Shown piece by piece: positions 20,853-31,736 of a stretch of DNA of 64,000 nucleotides. The number at the start of each line of letters is the position of its first letter. Position 1 is the stretch's first letter. Source of the stretch: Oncomelania hupensis (taxonomy: Eukaryota > Mollusca > Gastropoda > Littorinimorpha > Pomatiopsidae). A model generated the notes under the pieces. It made no database searches, had not been told where the DNA came from, and was given only the letters and a program-made list of their open reading frames with translations. Both the position numbers and the translations under genes were made by a program. The stretch lies in NCBI GenBank assembly GCA_036898135.1, contig CM072513.1, forward strand, positions 89,052,066 through 89,116,065, written 5' to 3'.

Positions 20853-23151
20853 TTGTGGGCATATACTGCAAGACAAGACAAGGCAATAGAGGCAGTTTGT
20901 GCATCAAATTCTGCAGTTCACATCATTGCTGGAAAGGCTTATTCTAGGGCAATTAGAGCACATTTTCTTGTCGAAGCAGCATTGAGTGCAATATTTGTAA
21001 GCACTTCCTTCAACATGTCATGGCTGTTGCTCCATCCTGACACTTTGTCCAATGATTACAATCCTAGGAAGGAAAACGGTGATTGTCAAGAAGAAGAGTC
21101 ACTTCTACATAATCCTGCAGATCTTGACATAACAGAGTCTGTTGGCAATGATAACTTTGATTAGGCTCTTTTTGAATCACTGATGCAGGGCAAAACAACA
21201 GCAAGAGATGCTGCAATACATCCTGTATTAGGACGCATTAAAGCAACGTTGAAAGATTTCAAACGACAATGTTCAAGTAGAACGAGCAAGCTATGGATTC
21301 AAGAAATAATACATCTCCTTCACACAGTAATATAGGCTGAGAGAACTGGAGACTTCAAGCTCCATCTATCTGCTGTTGCCAAAATGTTGCTCTATTTTGC
21401 TGCTTCAGGGCACAACCTCTACACCAAGTCGGCCAGGCTGTACTTACAGCAAATGATGGAGTTGAACAAAACCTACCCAGAAGTCTATCACGATTTCATG
21501 GCAGGCCATCACGTGAAAAGGAGAAGCGATCGCTATAGGGCTGGTCTGTCGTGTGATCTGGTGATTGAGCAAACTTTGATGAGGACGCTGACGTCAAATG
21601 GTGGCCTAACTAAAGGGCGCGGAATGGGCGAACGACAAAGGCTTGTTTGGCTTCCCTCTATGCCTGCTTGTGCAACAGCAAACCAATGGATGCAATCCTT
21701 GACGCAAACAGAGTTCACAACAGGTGAACAGCACAAAGATTCTTCTGAAATAAGGCAAGAGAAAGACCACAAAGAAACTTTGACAGTCATCAACTATGTT
21801 TCATCAAAAAATCTGTTTTGCGCTGACATGAGTCTTAGGTCTATTGCTACTGGCCAAGCAGCTGACTCATCTGTCAATGCTGACCAAGCTGTTGAAATTG
21901 GTCAGCGCATTCTCCAAGGGATGACGGGTCAATCTCCAGCTGACGTGACGTTCAAGAAAAGCAATCAAGCAGTCACAATGGCGACACAAACTGGAGTGAC
22001 TATTGGCCAGAAAATGGTGCAAGTGGATCCGCAGTTATTGTTTCAAAGGTTGGTGCAAGTCGCTGGGAATGATACCAACAGGCTCGAAGAAATGTTTTAC
22101 TATGGACTGGCCAATGTACCTGCCTCCTTGTTTGATGCGACAGGATTCCCCAGAAAAGCCAACAAACATACTCTTGCAGGATTTCTCTGGTCTGCTGTCA
22201 ATGAAACTGCATCCTTGCCAAGAGAAAATGTGAAATACATTCTCGATGGTGGATCCCTTTTGCATCGCCTTCCATGGCCCAGAGGGTCGTCCTAAAAGAT
22301 CTAGCAGAGATTTATGTCAGCTTTGTTGCTAGGAAACATACACTAGCTACAATCATTTTCGATGGTTATGTTGATGGCCCAAGTACTAAAGATGTTGCCC
22401 ATCTTCGAAGAAGCAAAGGCATGGTTGGGAGACATGTAGCCTTTGATCCTAACATGATCCTCTGCGAGACGAAGGAAATATTCTTGGCCAACTGCGAAAA
22501 CAAACCGGAACAACAGTCTGTAATAACATTCTTTTTGCCCATGCATTCTGTGGATGCGACACGACATCTCATCCCTTCAACATCTCAAAATCACTCAAGT
22601 CAAGTCACAGTCAAGAAGCTTGATTCAGGAGAGCTCCTGGATGAGGCTAGAGTATTCAATGATAAGATGTCAAGTCATGATGCTGTTGCAGCGGCTGGTG
22701 AGAGGGTATTTGTTCACCTGTACAGTGAAAAACGTTCTGATACCTTGACCAAACTGTGGTTTGTCAAATATGAGCAAAACGTGTTTGCAAGCCATGCACA
22801 AATCCAAGCTAAAGTGCTCCCCCAACAGCAGCAGCAGCTGAATTCCATGCCTACAGAACATTCTACCAAGTCCAGGAGTAGCTGAGTCTAGACAGAGACC
22901 ATGGTCTATCACCAATGGATTGGGAATGGAAGTTACAGGAGGGTGGGCTACTTCCAATCATAACTAATAAGCCAGCTTCTCCATAGGATATTTTGAATGT
23001 TATCCGCTGCTGCTGCTAGAAAGACTGCTCAACTGGCAGATGCAGATGCAGATGCAGAAAGCACGGACTTGCTTGTGGAGAATGCCGTGGAGTCAGCTGC
23101 ACAAACTCTGTGGTTCAGCTGGATGACGAGTCGGATTCTGAGAGCGACTAA
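20853..23151 (+). pseudogene. Decayed PIN-nuclease-like, cysteine-rich family gene
   Basis: Intronless. One frame runs from about 20853 to 22295 with two in-frame TAG codons (21162 and 21334). It shifts near 22280, shifts again near 22820, and continues through TAGs near 22883, 22987 and 23017 to a TAA at 23149-23151. Recognisable parts in order: a helical domain (AARLYLQQ-like, MELNKTYPEVYHDFM), VDPQLLFQRLVQVAG, PASLFDATGFPRKANK, LDGGSLLHRLPW, IIFDGYVDGPSTKDVAHLRR, a shortened middle, FYQVQE and MDWEWKL, and a C-terminal Cys cluster (RCRCRCRKHGLACGECRG) with an acidic tail. From memory of animal genomes, uncharacterised multicopy proteins share the LDGG...FDGY nuclease-like core and C-rich tail. 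The usual acidic residues (GDAD, GEDTDLL) of that core are not found here. Substrate and role are unknown. It is clearly non-functional as read, and the start is unknown because a SINE abuts it. Confidence 0.75.
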
Positions 23152-24188
23152 GGTAGACCACTTCTATATTCTACTGGAAAACTAATCAATTTCCTGGGTT
23201 TTTCTGTTTTTCTTTATTTCGTGTGTCTTCCTTTTAATTAATCTTTTTTCTCTTGTGAATTAAATAGAAGTCGACTTTTACAATCGAGATCAAGATTTTT
23301 AAGATCATCGGAATTTCGCATGTATACCCCTATGTTAATTAAATTTTAATCCACAGTCAGAACTAAAACTGACACAGAAAGCGTTGAAACAGATTTTCGG
23401 ACTGTAAATGTTAAGAGCTTTCATTTGACATGCAACATGATATGGTTTTGAATGAAATGTTTATTTCAAGTAATCTCCCTTTGACGTTTTGAAGTGTGAA
23501 AAAACATAAGCACCAAAAATCATGTTTCAGACCCCTTTTTTTTACTGGGACTTTTTATAGGTATTTCCTCATTGCTTAAAGAATATATTTTACTGCATAG
23601 CATTTTTATAGGAATTAGTTGCTTATTTGGCTATTTATTTCATTACTGGGACTGGACTATCTCTCTCGCACTCTCTCTTGCTCTCCCTGCGTTAGCTAGC
23701 TATATTTGTTTAACTCTTACTTCAGCGTGGCCATGTTAAGCTTGCGTGATTAGATGCAGGTTAATGGAAACAAGGATAGGTTTTTCACAAACACATGAAT
23801 TAAAAGAATTCGGGTGCCCTTTGAAGTTACAGAAGAACTAACCTGCTGTTTTATATGTTAAGATTTTATTGGGTTTGCTTTGAAACAAAACAGGTACTTT
23901 TATTACTGAACGACAAATGCAGTGTACGGGGTGAAAGGTGTTTATTGCTGACTGTTCCACTGTACAAGATGGTGGAAAAGTAATACATTGTCATATTGAA
24001 CGTGCTAATATTGTTAACTATTACTGCATCTGCACGACATAAAACGCTAGGGATTCGTACGACAGTACAATTGAGGTACTGATCCTTGGTTTCACTCACA
24101 GTGACAAGAAAAGACCTATAATGGCTCGTTGCCTGCCACTGCCATTGAACTACAGCAGAAGTGATGATCAAATCTATAATAAGACGTT
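23152..24188. other. No recognisable gene
   Basis: AT-rich sequence 3' of the decayed gene. A possible 3' UTR at most. No polyadenylation context or second frame stands out. Confidence 0.45.
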
Positions 24189-24631
24189 AAATGGACTGGC
24201 TTGAAACTGAACGATACAATACAATACAATACAATACAATACAATACAATACAATACAATACAATACAAGATTATTGCTTTAGGCCCAGCGGACTCTTCC
24301 GAGCCAAATCAGGACCAGAGAGACGTTATCTTAAAATAGTATACAATGTATCAAATCTTAAAAAACAAGCCTGTTACACTTAAATACTCAAACAAACGTT
24401 CACATGACACCTCTTTAAAAGTCTTCTTTAAAACTGATGTATTAAAAATAAATTCTCTTTCTTCAATCAAATCACTAAATTGACACTGAACGAAGCCACG
24501 AGGGTTGCTGAGAACAGAGAAAGAAGGACTGTGCTGGTTAAACGATCATCTGTGGTGCCCCACCGACCTTCGAGTTACGGGATAGTTTAGGATAGGATAG
24601 GATAGGATAGGATAGGATAGGATAGGATAGG
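24189..24631 (+). pseudogene. LINE-R 3' end, split by a retroposon
   Basis: ATGGACTGGCTTGAAACTGA (24191-24210) and CACTGAACGAAGCCACGAGG onward (24483) are adjacent in intact LINE-R copies. Between them lies an insertion. The 3' end TTACGGGATAGTTTAGGATA and (GGATA)n follow at 24577-24631. Only the last ~150 bp of the element remain. Confidence 0.82.
24215..24483 (-). mobile_element. Truncated hairpin-family retroposon with (TATTG)n tail
   Basis: The tail, seen as (TACAA)n at 24215-24268, is followed by ATTATTGCTTTAGGCCCAGC and GACTCTTCCGAGCCAAATCA, the 3' end of the hairpin retroposon family in minus orientation. The remaining 160 bp do not match that family and may be a 5' transduced or chimeric piece. 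ACTGAACGA flanks both sides (24206-24214, 24484-24492), a 9-bp target duplication within LINE-R. Confidence 0.65.
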
Positions 24632-24899
24632 AAAGGTCAAGGCGTCAGACGACGAACTGAGTTATAGGCTCCTCTGTTTTGCATCGTGATCTTTATAATG
24701 GCGTAGAATGTATTTGGTGAGCGTTGATTTTTTTTTTAAAAATCAGTTTATAGTCCCCTCTCTTCCCGAAAAGGATTTTCAGAGAGGAGACTCTGACTCT
24801 TGATTGCGAGCGTTGATTGAATTAATAGTAAGCTTATATAGTACGAACGGGAATGTGTCTAGCGCAGTTTCCTGTGCCATGCTAAGGCTCTCTGCACGT

Positions 24900-25110
24900 T
24901 ACAATTACAAACATACTTCTAGAGGGATCCACTTAGACCACGCCCCCTCCACAGATCCTGTTAACATTCACAGTCAGTGTTGCCCCACTGAAAACCAGCG
25001 TACACCAACAGCATTAAAATGAGTCAATTCCTTAGTTTTGGCCTATTAATAGCAACGGCCAGCCAACATTCTGGAGCTAAAAATAGCATCCACCCAAGCC
25101 GGTAAGAAAC
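24900..25110 (+). repeat. Dispersed repeat, shorter copy of 1780-2135
   Basis: Contains the CAGTGTTGCCCCACTGAAAA, CCTATTAATAGCAACGGCC and TTCTGGAGCTAAAAATAGCA blocks in the same order as the reverse complement of 1780-2135, with the intervening ~150 bp deleted. Confidence 0.55.
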
Positions 25111-25899
25111 AGAACCCTTTAAAATAATTGCTCGTAAGGGTTTTCATTTTAGGTTGACAAAATGGACCTTTACCTACCCCAGACACCAAAGATGTACTCG
25201 TCATGCCGCGTGGTTCGTTCAGAAATAAGGTCAAAGGACACAAGGCTATGGTGTACCGTTAAAACAGGGGGATGTCACTCCCTGTCACAACCAAATTGGA
25301 AAAGTCAAAGTTTTAGCGGTTGGTTTTTTCAATGAAATCCAACTGTATCATTGTTGAATGTAATAACAATGCGAATTTCAGAGTAAACCGGTTTTTGCCA
25401 AAAGTAAACTAAGCCTTCGGATTATGGCCTCTTAGGATTTCCATGGTTTGTTTGCTTGTATGGTTAATGATAATACAATTCTGTTTATGCTATATTGCAT
25501 TTTGTTGTTGTTGTTGATGTTTTGCAGTATTTGGTGGTTCAGTTTGCCTTAACTATAACACAATAAGACCTTTGTTGTTTGATGTTTTGTGTCTGCGCAC
25601 GCTTTGTGTTCTTCAGCGGAGACGAGATATGCCAAACCGCACATCTTTCTATACTTGACACCCAGCCTCAAGTAGTGTAGCACTGTCGGCGAGGCACGCA
25701 ACTTTTTACCCAAATCTTCTCGGTACTCTTCCCCTCAAACCACCAAACCATACAGCGGAGCTGAGACCAGGCCTTTCCCCCTTCTTACAAGTCTCAGCGA
25801 GCGTGGAGATACGCACTAAAGAGTGCAGGTTTTTTTGAAGTACGTATTACCTAATCCCATAGACATTCCCATTCCATTCCGTCCCGTCTTGATAATGAT
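25111..25899. other. No recognisable gene
   Basis: Mixed sequence with no assignable repeat, ORF or splice pattern. Confidence 0.45.
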
Positions 25900-25990
25900 T
25901 ATATAATCGTTCTTACATAGCGCTTTTCCAGCTCAAGAGCTGCTCAAGGCGATGGTCGATACAGGTTCTTACACAAGCCGCCCACTTTAA
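25900..25990 (-). mobile_element. SINE family C 3' fragment
   Basis: The minus strand reads GCGGCTTGTGTAAGAACC, TGTATCGACCATCGCCTTGA and GCAGCTCTTGAGCTGGAAAA, then GCGCTATGTAAGAACG, matching the last ~85 bp of family C. Confidence 0.75.
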
Positions 25991-26337
25991 GATATAAGTT
26001 TTTAAATTATATGACCGGAAGGGGGAACTTTCAGCTCTAACGCCTCTTGATGTCACCCAGCTTTGAGGGTAGGCCTTTTCAAAGTCCGTTGAGACTTGAG
26101 AGAGGGAGCAAGCTTCGTATAGCCTCAGCTACGCTGTGAGTCCCCGACACGTCTCTCTAATCTTTTGGCGACAGCCCCCTAACCGACCGACTTCACATCG
26201 GCTACATGTAAACTTTGAAGTGCGAGGATTTTGACCACCCCTTGCTAAAACCAGCAGAGGCACGTGAAAGAGAAAGAGGGAGAGGAAGAAGGAAATGGAA
26301 AAGAACAAGAACAAGAAGAGGAAGAATAGGGGGAGGA

Positions 26338-26396
26338 GAAGAAGAAGAAGAAGAAGAAGAAGAAGAAAGGGAGAGAGGGAGGGAGAGAGAGAGAGA

Positions 26397-26481
<85 letters not shown>
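26338..26481 (+). repeat. (GAA)n, (GA)n and (AAT)n compound microsatellite
   Basis: GAA repeats at 26338-26367, GA-rich linker, then (AAT)n at 26397-26481. The AAT block is the (ATT)n tail of the minus-strand LINE at 26484. Confidence 0.95.
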
Positions 26482-26483
<2 letters not shown>

Positions 26484-27065
26484 TTATTTTGTAACGCGCA
26501 ATATCAAACATGAAGTTTGCTCAAAGCGCAACATTCATTTATTCTCACGCCATGCACAATGGCATGCATTTTAATAAACCCATAATAAAATCATTTAAAT
26601 TAATAACATACACATATAAGCTTACATATACACCCTTACAAAAATAATAAACGGATCAAGCAAATCACCAAAATGTCATATAAAGAGACACATTATTCAA
26701 AACACTAAGAAAAACTAATTTAAAAAGCATTCAGCATCACGCAATTACAACTACCCACACACAAATCCACACACATATCCCACATACACCCACTGAAACT
26801 CTTTCTTACACATCCACACACACACACACTCACAAACACACGCGCGTGTGCGCGCGCACTCACAGTAGCACAATGACATCACTCCACAACCAATCCACTC
26901 TTCGCATAGACCACCAGCATGCAAGTTAAGAGGCCAACCAAGTTCCAGTCAGCCAAAGACCGAATCGCATGATTAGGACATATATTTTGAGACGAGATAG
27001 GGTTTGAGGTTTTTCTTAAAGGTAGTAAGCGACTGCAATTCCAGAGGGAGTTCAGAGAATGGAGT
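26484..27065 (-). pseudogene. LINE 3' end (CR1/L2/jockey-like)
   Basis: Minus strand near 27065-26990 translates to a piece with FSELPLELQS and LTTFKKNLKPYLVSKYM. It follows the same C-terminal pattern (LP-x-x-x-x, FKKxLKxYL) as 6201-6784 but is a different family. A long 3' UTR rich in TG and AT follows, with GCGCTTTGAGCAAAC and GCGCGTTACAAAATAAATT before the (ATT)n tail. The catalytic part is absent. A (GAA)n tract (27066-27113) abuts its 5' edge. Confidence 0.65.
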
Positions 27066-27164
27066 TTAGAAGAAGAAGAAGAAGAAGAAGAAGAAGAAGA
27101 AGAAGAAGAAGAAGGTGCAACATTACCTTTTAGTAATGGTATTCGATGCCGTCTGTCTAAAATT

Positions 27165-27385
27165 TCAGAAATAAAATTTGATTTCCTTTCTATCTTCTAA
27201 TAGCGATTTGCTTGTACACCTGTTTGAGTGATTAATCTGGACCTAAAGCAATAATCATGTAATGTAATGTAATGAGTGATGAAGGTGTGTTTGTTGTGTA
27301 TTTAGGAGTGTCTGTAACATGTCAGCCTTTATGCTGGTTACCGATCGCCCTGCTCTTGGAGTCTGATTTAGGAAAAATGTGCGTA
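27165..27385 (+). mobile_element. SINE family A 3' half, with a 41-bp nested insertion
   Basis: TTCTATCTTCTAATAGCGAT, ACACCTGTTTGAGTGAT and GATGAAGGTGTGTTTGTTGT follow family A order, ending at GTGCGTATAGCAGATCC. The insertion 27233-27273 separates two GAGTGAT copies. No head and no long tail. Confidence 0.75.
27233..27273 (+). mobile_element. Ultra-short retroposon (41 bp)
   Basis: CTGGACCTAAAGCAATAATC is the extreme 3' end of the hairpin retroposon family, followed by a (TAATG)n tail. It is bounded by GAGTGAT at 27226-27232 and 27274-27280. A 7-bp target duplication around a 41-bp insert shows a severely 5'-truncated reverse transcription event. Confidence 0.7.
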
Positions 27386-27814
27386 TAGCAGATCCATAGC
27401 ACAGTGGTCATTTCATCCTCTTGATTTCTACGAGGATTGACAGCTGAGGTGTGAAGCCTTTCCTTGCACAGAGCTGTTGGTCATGTTCTGATTGTGCACG
27501 GACGAGCTTCTGGGGCTACAGATGTAGCTCGACCAGTGACGTCATGTTCAGTGATGGAGATCACGTACAATCGTACGTGTTTCGCGTACTGAGTTGGGAA
27601 ATCACGTAACGAAAATGTAATGAAAGGGTATAAACACGCACAAAGTCAGTGCCAAAGGGGTATGGAAACGTAAAGCTAAGTTGCTGGGAGGTATCATCAG
27701 GTACAACTATTTCGGTCGTGCGTACAGCTTTTGCTCGATTTTGATCGTATGCCTGTGCGTCCTGCGCGATCGCCTACCACCCTCTCTCCCCCTCCTATTC
27801 ATTCTGTCGCTTCC

Positions 27815-27906
27815 GAGAAACAGCCAATCATATGCACGATAATATTCACTATTTTTTTCTCGACGCTTTTGATTGGCTATATAAGACTGACAACAACCCT
27901 ACATTA
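27815..27906 (+). promoter_or_regulatory. Candidate RNA polymerase II promoter
   Basis: Two CCAAT boxes (GCCAATCA near 27823 and its complement GATTGGCT near 27870) lie just upstream of a TATA-like CTATATAAG near 27877. An ATG follows at 27910. The spacing is unusually tight for a full promoter. It rests on motif context only. Confidence 0.35.
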
Positions 27907-27909
27907 AAC

Positions 27910-28050
27910 ATGGCCGACAAGCAGCGATCTGAGGGGAAACCGAAGAAAATGAAAAATAAAGCAGACAAAACTAATTGCTCAAAGAAATTAAAACAAGATG
28001 AAGGAAAAGAAAAACAAACTTATTTATCAGCCTTTGGCTTTGAGTGCTCG
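27910..28050 (+). CDS. Candidate first coding exon, lysine-rich protein
   Basis: ATG at 27910 opens a 47-codon lysine-rich segment (KPKKMKNKADKTNCSKKLK, then LSAFGFECS) that meets a consensus splice donor, TCG|GTAAGAG, at 28051. Without splicing the frame runs to a stop at 28165-28167. I do not recognise the protein. The basic stretch could be a nuclear targeting region, and the SAFGF motif is loosely like the N-termini of some transposase-derived zinc-finger proteins. No downstream exon is visible before the LINE fragments, so this may be a relic. Confidence 0.3.
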
Positions 28051-28333
28051 GTAAGAGAAGAAAAAGGTGAGCCGCAACCGGGCCCGGCTGAAGAAACTCA
28101 ACCTGATGAAAAGTCTTTCCACGCAAAGTGTTTATTACGTATGTTGGTGTACCACCTAAAAAACTGAAAGGGGGGTATAAAAAACCCCTTATGTTTGCAA
28201 TGAGGGTATGAAAACCCCCACATGTTTTGGCTGAGGGTATAAATACCCCTAGCTTAAAAACTTTCTCCATCACTGATGTTGGTCCGCCTTTCCACACACC
28301 CATTCGCCTGTAAACCTTTTACCTGTAACATCT

Positions 28334-28672
28334 TAGCCCATGCTGGTTAAACGATCCTCTGTGGTGACCCAACGACTTTCCAGTTACGGTGTGACATCGT
28401 CACAGTTCCTAGTATCTTAGCTGGGCTGGGAGCGGCTGGGAGCATTCTGATTGGTCGACGCGCTACAAAATTCGACGCATGCGCACAGTGTTATTGTAGT
28501 CTTAGTAAGGATTAGGGTTAGGGTTTAGGGTTAGGTTTAGGGTTACGACGCCTAACAACGTCGTGAAAAAGCCGGCCCGAGATAACCGGGCGCATGCGCA
28601 AAGGCGCCCGGATCAAGTAGGATACCAGGAACTTTGACGATGGGACAACGGGATAGGATAGGATAGGATATT
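28334..28672 (+). pseudogene. LINE-R 3' end, split by a MITE
   Basis: GCTGGTTAAACGATCCTCTG and TGACCCAACGAC match the LINE-R 3' UTR. After the MITE (28390-28647) the (GGATA)n tail resumes at 28651-28672. Confidence 0.82.
28390..28647. mobile_element. MITE with internal telomere-like repeats (258 bp)
   Basis: Terminal inverted repeats of 27 bp with four mismatches: TGTGACATCGTCACAGTTCC... on the left and the complement of TGTCCCATCGTCAAAGTTCC... on the right. ACGG on both sides (28386-28389, 28648-28651) gives a 4-bp target duplication, and removing the element restores LINE-R. The interior has an irregular TTAGGG tract at about 28508-28545 and GCGCATGCGC palindromes. No transposase. The superfamily is not assigned. 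Confidence 0.75.
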
Positions 28673-29052
28673 AGCCCACTGAAGGAGTTTTCTCCAAAGA
28701 ACCGGTTGCACCGCCTTCCATCAAGCTAATTTACTACACCACAACCTTTTCAAGTGTACTAGGTTTAATACCTTAACAACCCTCGTCTCCTGCAGCTGTT
28801 TGCGCAGAAGGCGCCGTATTTTACTAAGTATTGCTGTTTGTTTACTAAATATGCAAACAGAAAGCGTAAGTATTTCTTTCGATGTTCCTTTGAGAAAGTG
28901 TGTGGAATAAATTTTAATTGGGACGGCGTCTGCTGACTTGTATTTGCTACACCTTCTGATTGTCTGGTATGATGTCTGTACTTCTTCTTTAGGCTTGGGG
29001 TTTGTTTGTTTGAATCACTCTTCTTGGTATAATTTATTATTGAATCAGTCAT

Positions 29053-29055
<3 letters not shown>
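28673..29055. other. No recognisable gene
   Basis: AT-rich sequence without assignable features. Confidence 0.45.
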
Positions 29056-29097
<42 letters not shown>

Positions 29098-29245
29098 CAG
29101 TACAATACATTTCAATTTTATAATCCCAACAGGATTTAAAGCAGGCGCAGAATCACATTTAAATACATGTACATTAAGAATGCAAATAATCCACTTTCGT
29201 CCACATCACACACTCATCGTAAATATTATTCCAACATTACTCTCC

Positions 29246-29304
<59 letters not shown>
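29056..29304 (+). repeat. (GT)n and (CT)n microsatellites
   Basis: (GT)n at 29056-29095 and (CT)n at 29243-29304, separated by about 150 bp of unremarkable sequence. Confidence 0.95.
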
Positions 29305-29305
<1 letters not shown>

Positions 29306-29525
29306 AACATTGAGGTTTAACGTCTACACCCACCATTGGCGATATGGCAGACGGGGATAACCATCCCAGGGAAAGAGGGGTAGGGACCTGAATCAACACT
29401 CAACCACCAAAGCAATCATATTGCTAAAATGGACAGTGAAAATGGCCACATTTTATATCGCCCACCACGGGATTCGAACCTGGGTCATCGGTGTGCCAGG
29501 CGAACGCTCTACCAATTGAGCTACT
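29305..29525 (-). mobile_element. tRNA-derived SINE (family E)
   Basis: Minus-strand head GTAGCTCAATTGGTAGAGCG (A box) and CAGGTTCGAATCCCGTGG (B box), then a body with ATTTTCACTGTCCATTTTAG, GGGATGGTTATCCCCGTC and CATATCGCCAATGG, ending at GACGTTAAACCTCAATG. A fragment of the same family is at 12036-12130. Confidence 0.85.
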
Positions 29526-29590
29526 TGCTTGCTTAATTCCTTGAATTCCGGGTGGAACAAAGGGCTTCATTTGAGCTACGGCGGTGGGCT

Positions 29591-29596
<6 letters not shown>

Positions 29597-29672
<76 letters not shown>
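29597..29672 (+). repeat. (CT)n microsatellite
   Basis: About 38 CT dinucleotides immediately upstream of the LINE-R fragment at 29690. Confidence 0.97.
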
Positions 29673-29675
<3 letters not shown>

Positions 29676-29689
29676 AGATCTTTGGTAAG

Positions 29690-30260
29690 CACCACCCAAA
29701 GAAAAAACCGTGGATCACACCTGAAATTTTGGACCTGTGTGACAAACGAAGAGAGATGAAAAAGAAAAAGAACGCCTGACAAGAAGACCTACCAGATTGA
29801 GGTGTCTGACAAGTATTAAACAGCCCAAGGTCTCCACGATCCAAGGCAAGTCTGTCATATGCCTCACAAAACAACAAGAAGTCTAGGATAGATTAACAGA
29901 TATAACTGCTCTGACCTTTACAACCACACATCAAACGGAGACCCATCAGTTCTAGCATGTCCCCAGAACAGAGAAGAAGAAGAAATCCTCTCAATTCTCC
30001 GAGAAGTTGAGGCAGCAGTGCAATCGCTGAAGAAAGGGAAGTAAGCGGGAGTGGACAATATACCCGCAGAATTGCTTCAAGCAGGAGGAGAAGCGATGAT
30101 TGACGCCCTCACCATTATCTGTTATAAGATCTGGCAGAGTAGGGAGTGGCCTACACCATGGACCCAGTCGCTTGTCATCACTCTTCCCAAAAAGGGTAAC
30201 CTTCAGGAGTGTGAAAATTACCGCACCATCAGCCTCATCAGCCATCCCAGCAAAGTCCTG
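29690..30260 (+). pseudogene. LINE-R fragment: linker and N-terminal RT region
   Basis: The only copy of the upstream part of LINE-R in the window. It reads KKPWITPEILDLCDKRREM near 29699, several stops, then AGVDNIPAELLQAGGEA, WPTPWTQSLVITLPKKGN, CENYRTISLISHPSKVLK. The PKKG and YRxISL motifs are the early fingers motifs of LINE reverse transcriptases. It ends at the same ISHPSKVL point at which copy 2 begins, and lacks everything after. Confidence 0.82.
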
Positions 30261-30958
30261 AAATTAAGCCAACCAAACTTCGTACATGGAACAGTCGTGT
30301 GGAGTTTTGAAATAAATTACAGGCCCCCGATGAATTTTTTATGCTAAAAGCTGTAGCTCACACTCTGTAGCTGAGACTGGCGTTTAGCCTCTCACTCGTG
30401 GCCTCAGTCAGTCTCAGAGACGCTGTGTGGCGCAGGCTTAGCCTTCGTACTGTCGCTTCAGCAAAGTCTACGGTAGTAGATATATAGTCTTTGGTGTCAT
30501 TGACTGCGTTGCATCGTAGGTCTTCTGCTAAAGCAACTGATAATACATACAGAAGGCGTGCCTGAGGCCTTATCCCCTTCACAAGTTGGGAGAGGAAAAA
30601 GGTTCGTCTAGTCTCAGCTACGCTGGACTAGGTGATTCCACAGTTTGTACTTCCATGGTTGTAGTTTTACTTCCCTCTTTCTCTCGCTCTCGTTTCATCG
30701 GTCCCGCTGGGCCAAATGACGTCAAGCATTACATCAACACTCGCCTACTTACTCCAAATAAGGAATGCAATCCCTACTGACCTTGGATATTTTTAGACAA
30801 TGACTTCACCTCCCTTATAGGGGGCGTGACTTGCTTTAGAGAAAAAAAAATTCACTGTCTCGGTTAGACAAGCAGGGTCTTCCCTCTCTCTCCGCGGAGC
30901 CACACAATGAACCTACGTATAGTAGGTTATCTCCATTGAGCCTTACATAATGTAGGCT
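30261..30958. other. No recognisable gene
   Basis: Contains repeated GTCTCAG/CTGAGAC words around 30360-30620, similar to words near 26090 and 25790, but no definable element or frame. Confidence 0.4.
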
Positions 30959-30967
30959 ATCTCCGAG

Positions 30968-31103
30968 GGGTAGGGTTCTATATGCCACGGGACCTATATG
31001 CCACGGGACCTATATGCCACAGGCCCTATATGCCACGTGCTGTTATTGTTACGGGACCTTATGCCTCGGGACCTATATGCCACAGGCCCTATATGCCACG
31101 TGC

Positions 31104-31140
<37 letters not shown>

Positions 31141-31736
31141 GGTGGTGGTGGTGAACCTTTATTTCCACAGGTTTGGCAACCTAAATACCATTTAGGTAGC
31201 CAATCACTGTGAAATGGCTACCTAGTATTTTGTACGGCTACCTATAATGTGAATGTCTACTTAACCATATTTGTGAACTGCTACTTAATTTTGAACCCAT
31301 TTTTACGACAGGCGACCTAAATGTGAATGGTTACCTGCCTGTGAAATGGCGACTTAAGCAGTTCACCACCACGGCTACCTATTACGTGAAATGTTACTTG
31401 ATGGTGACATGGCTACCTAATATGCTATGTTGTTAAATTGACATGAAACATTTTGTTAAAAAAAACATTGACCAGCTAATAAATAACCTTACAGCCATTA
31501 GTACATAGTTTTATAGTACATTTCAGTTGTATTCTGGGAGAGCCGACAAATATTACAATACATATATAACTCATGGATGATTTGCAGTGTGCAAATTTCA
31601 AAGTAAAAGCGCGTTTTAAAGAGAAATAAGCGAATGTGGCATATAGGTCCCGTGGCATATAGGGCCTGTGGCATATAGGGCCCGTGGCATATAGGTCCCG
31701 TGGCATATAGGTCCCGTGGCATATAGGGTACCTCCC
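30968..31736. mobile_element. Mutator-like element with tandem-repeat termini (769 bp)
   Basis: Both ends consist of inverted arrays of a 15-16-bp unit, CCTATATGCCACGGGA and variants (30976-31105 and, inverted, 31636-31727). Outer tips are GGGTAGGG on the left and the complement of GGGAGG on the right. ATCTCCGAG lies on both sides (30959-30967, 31737-31745), a perfect 9-bp target duplication, typical of Mutator-like elements. The interior has a (TTG/TGG)n tract and diverged repeats of GGCTACCTA-type units (31170-31430). No transposase. Confidence 0.68.

Noticed and set aside
28508..28545. True telomere or chromosome end
   Set aside because: The TTAGGG tract is short, irregular and lies inside a TIR-bounded element.
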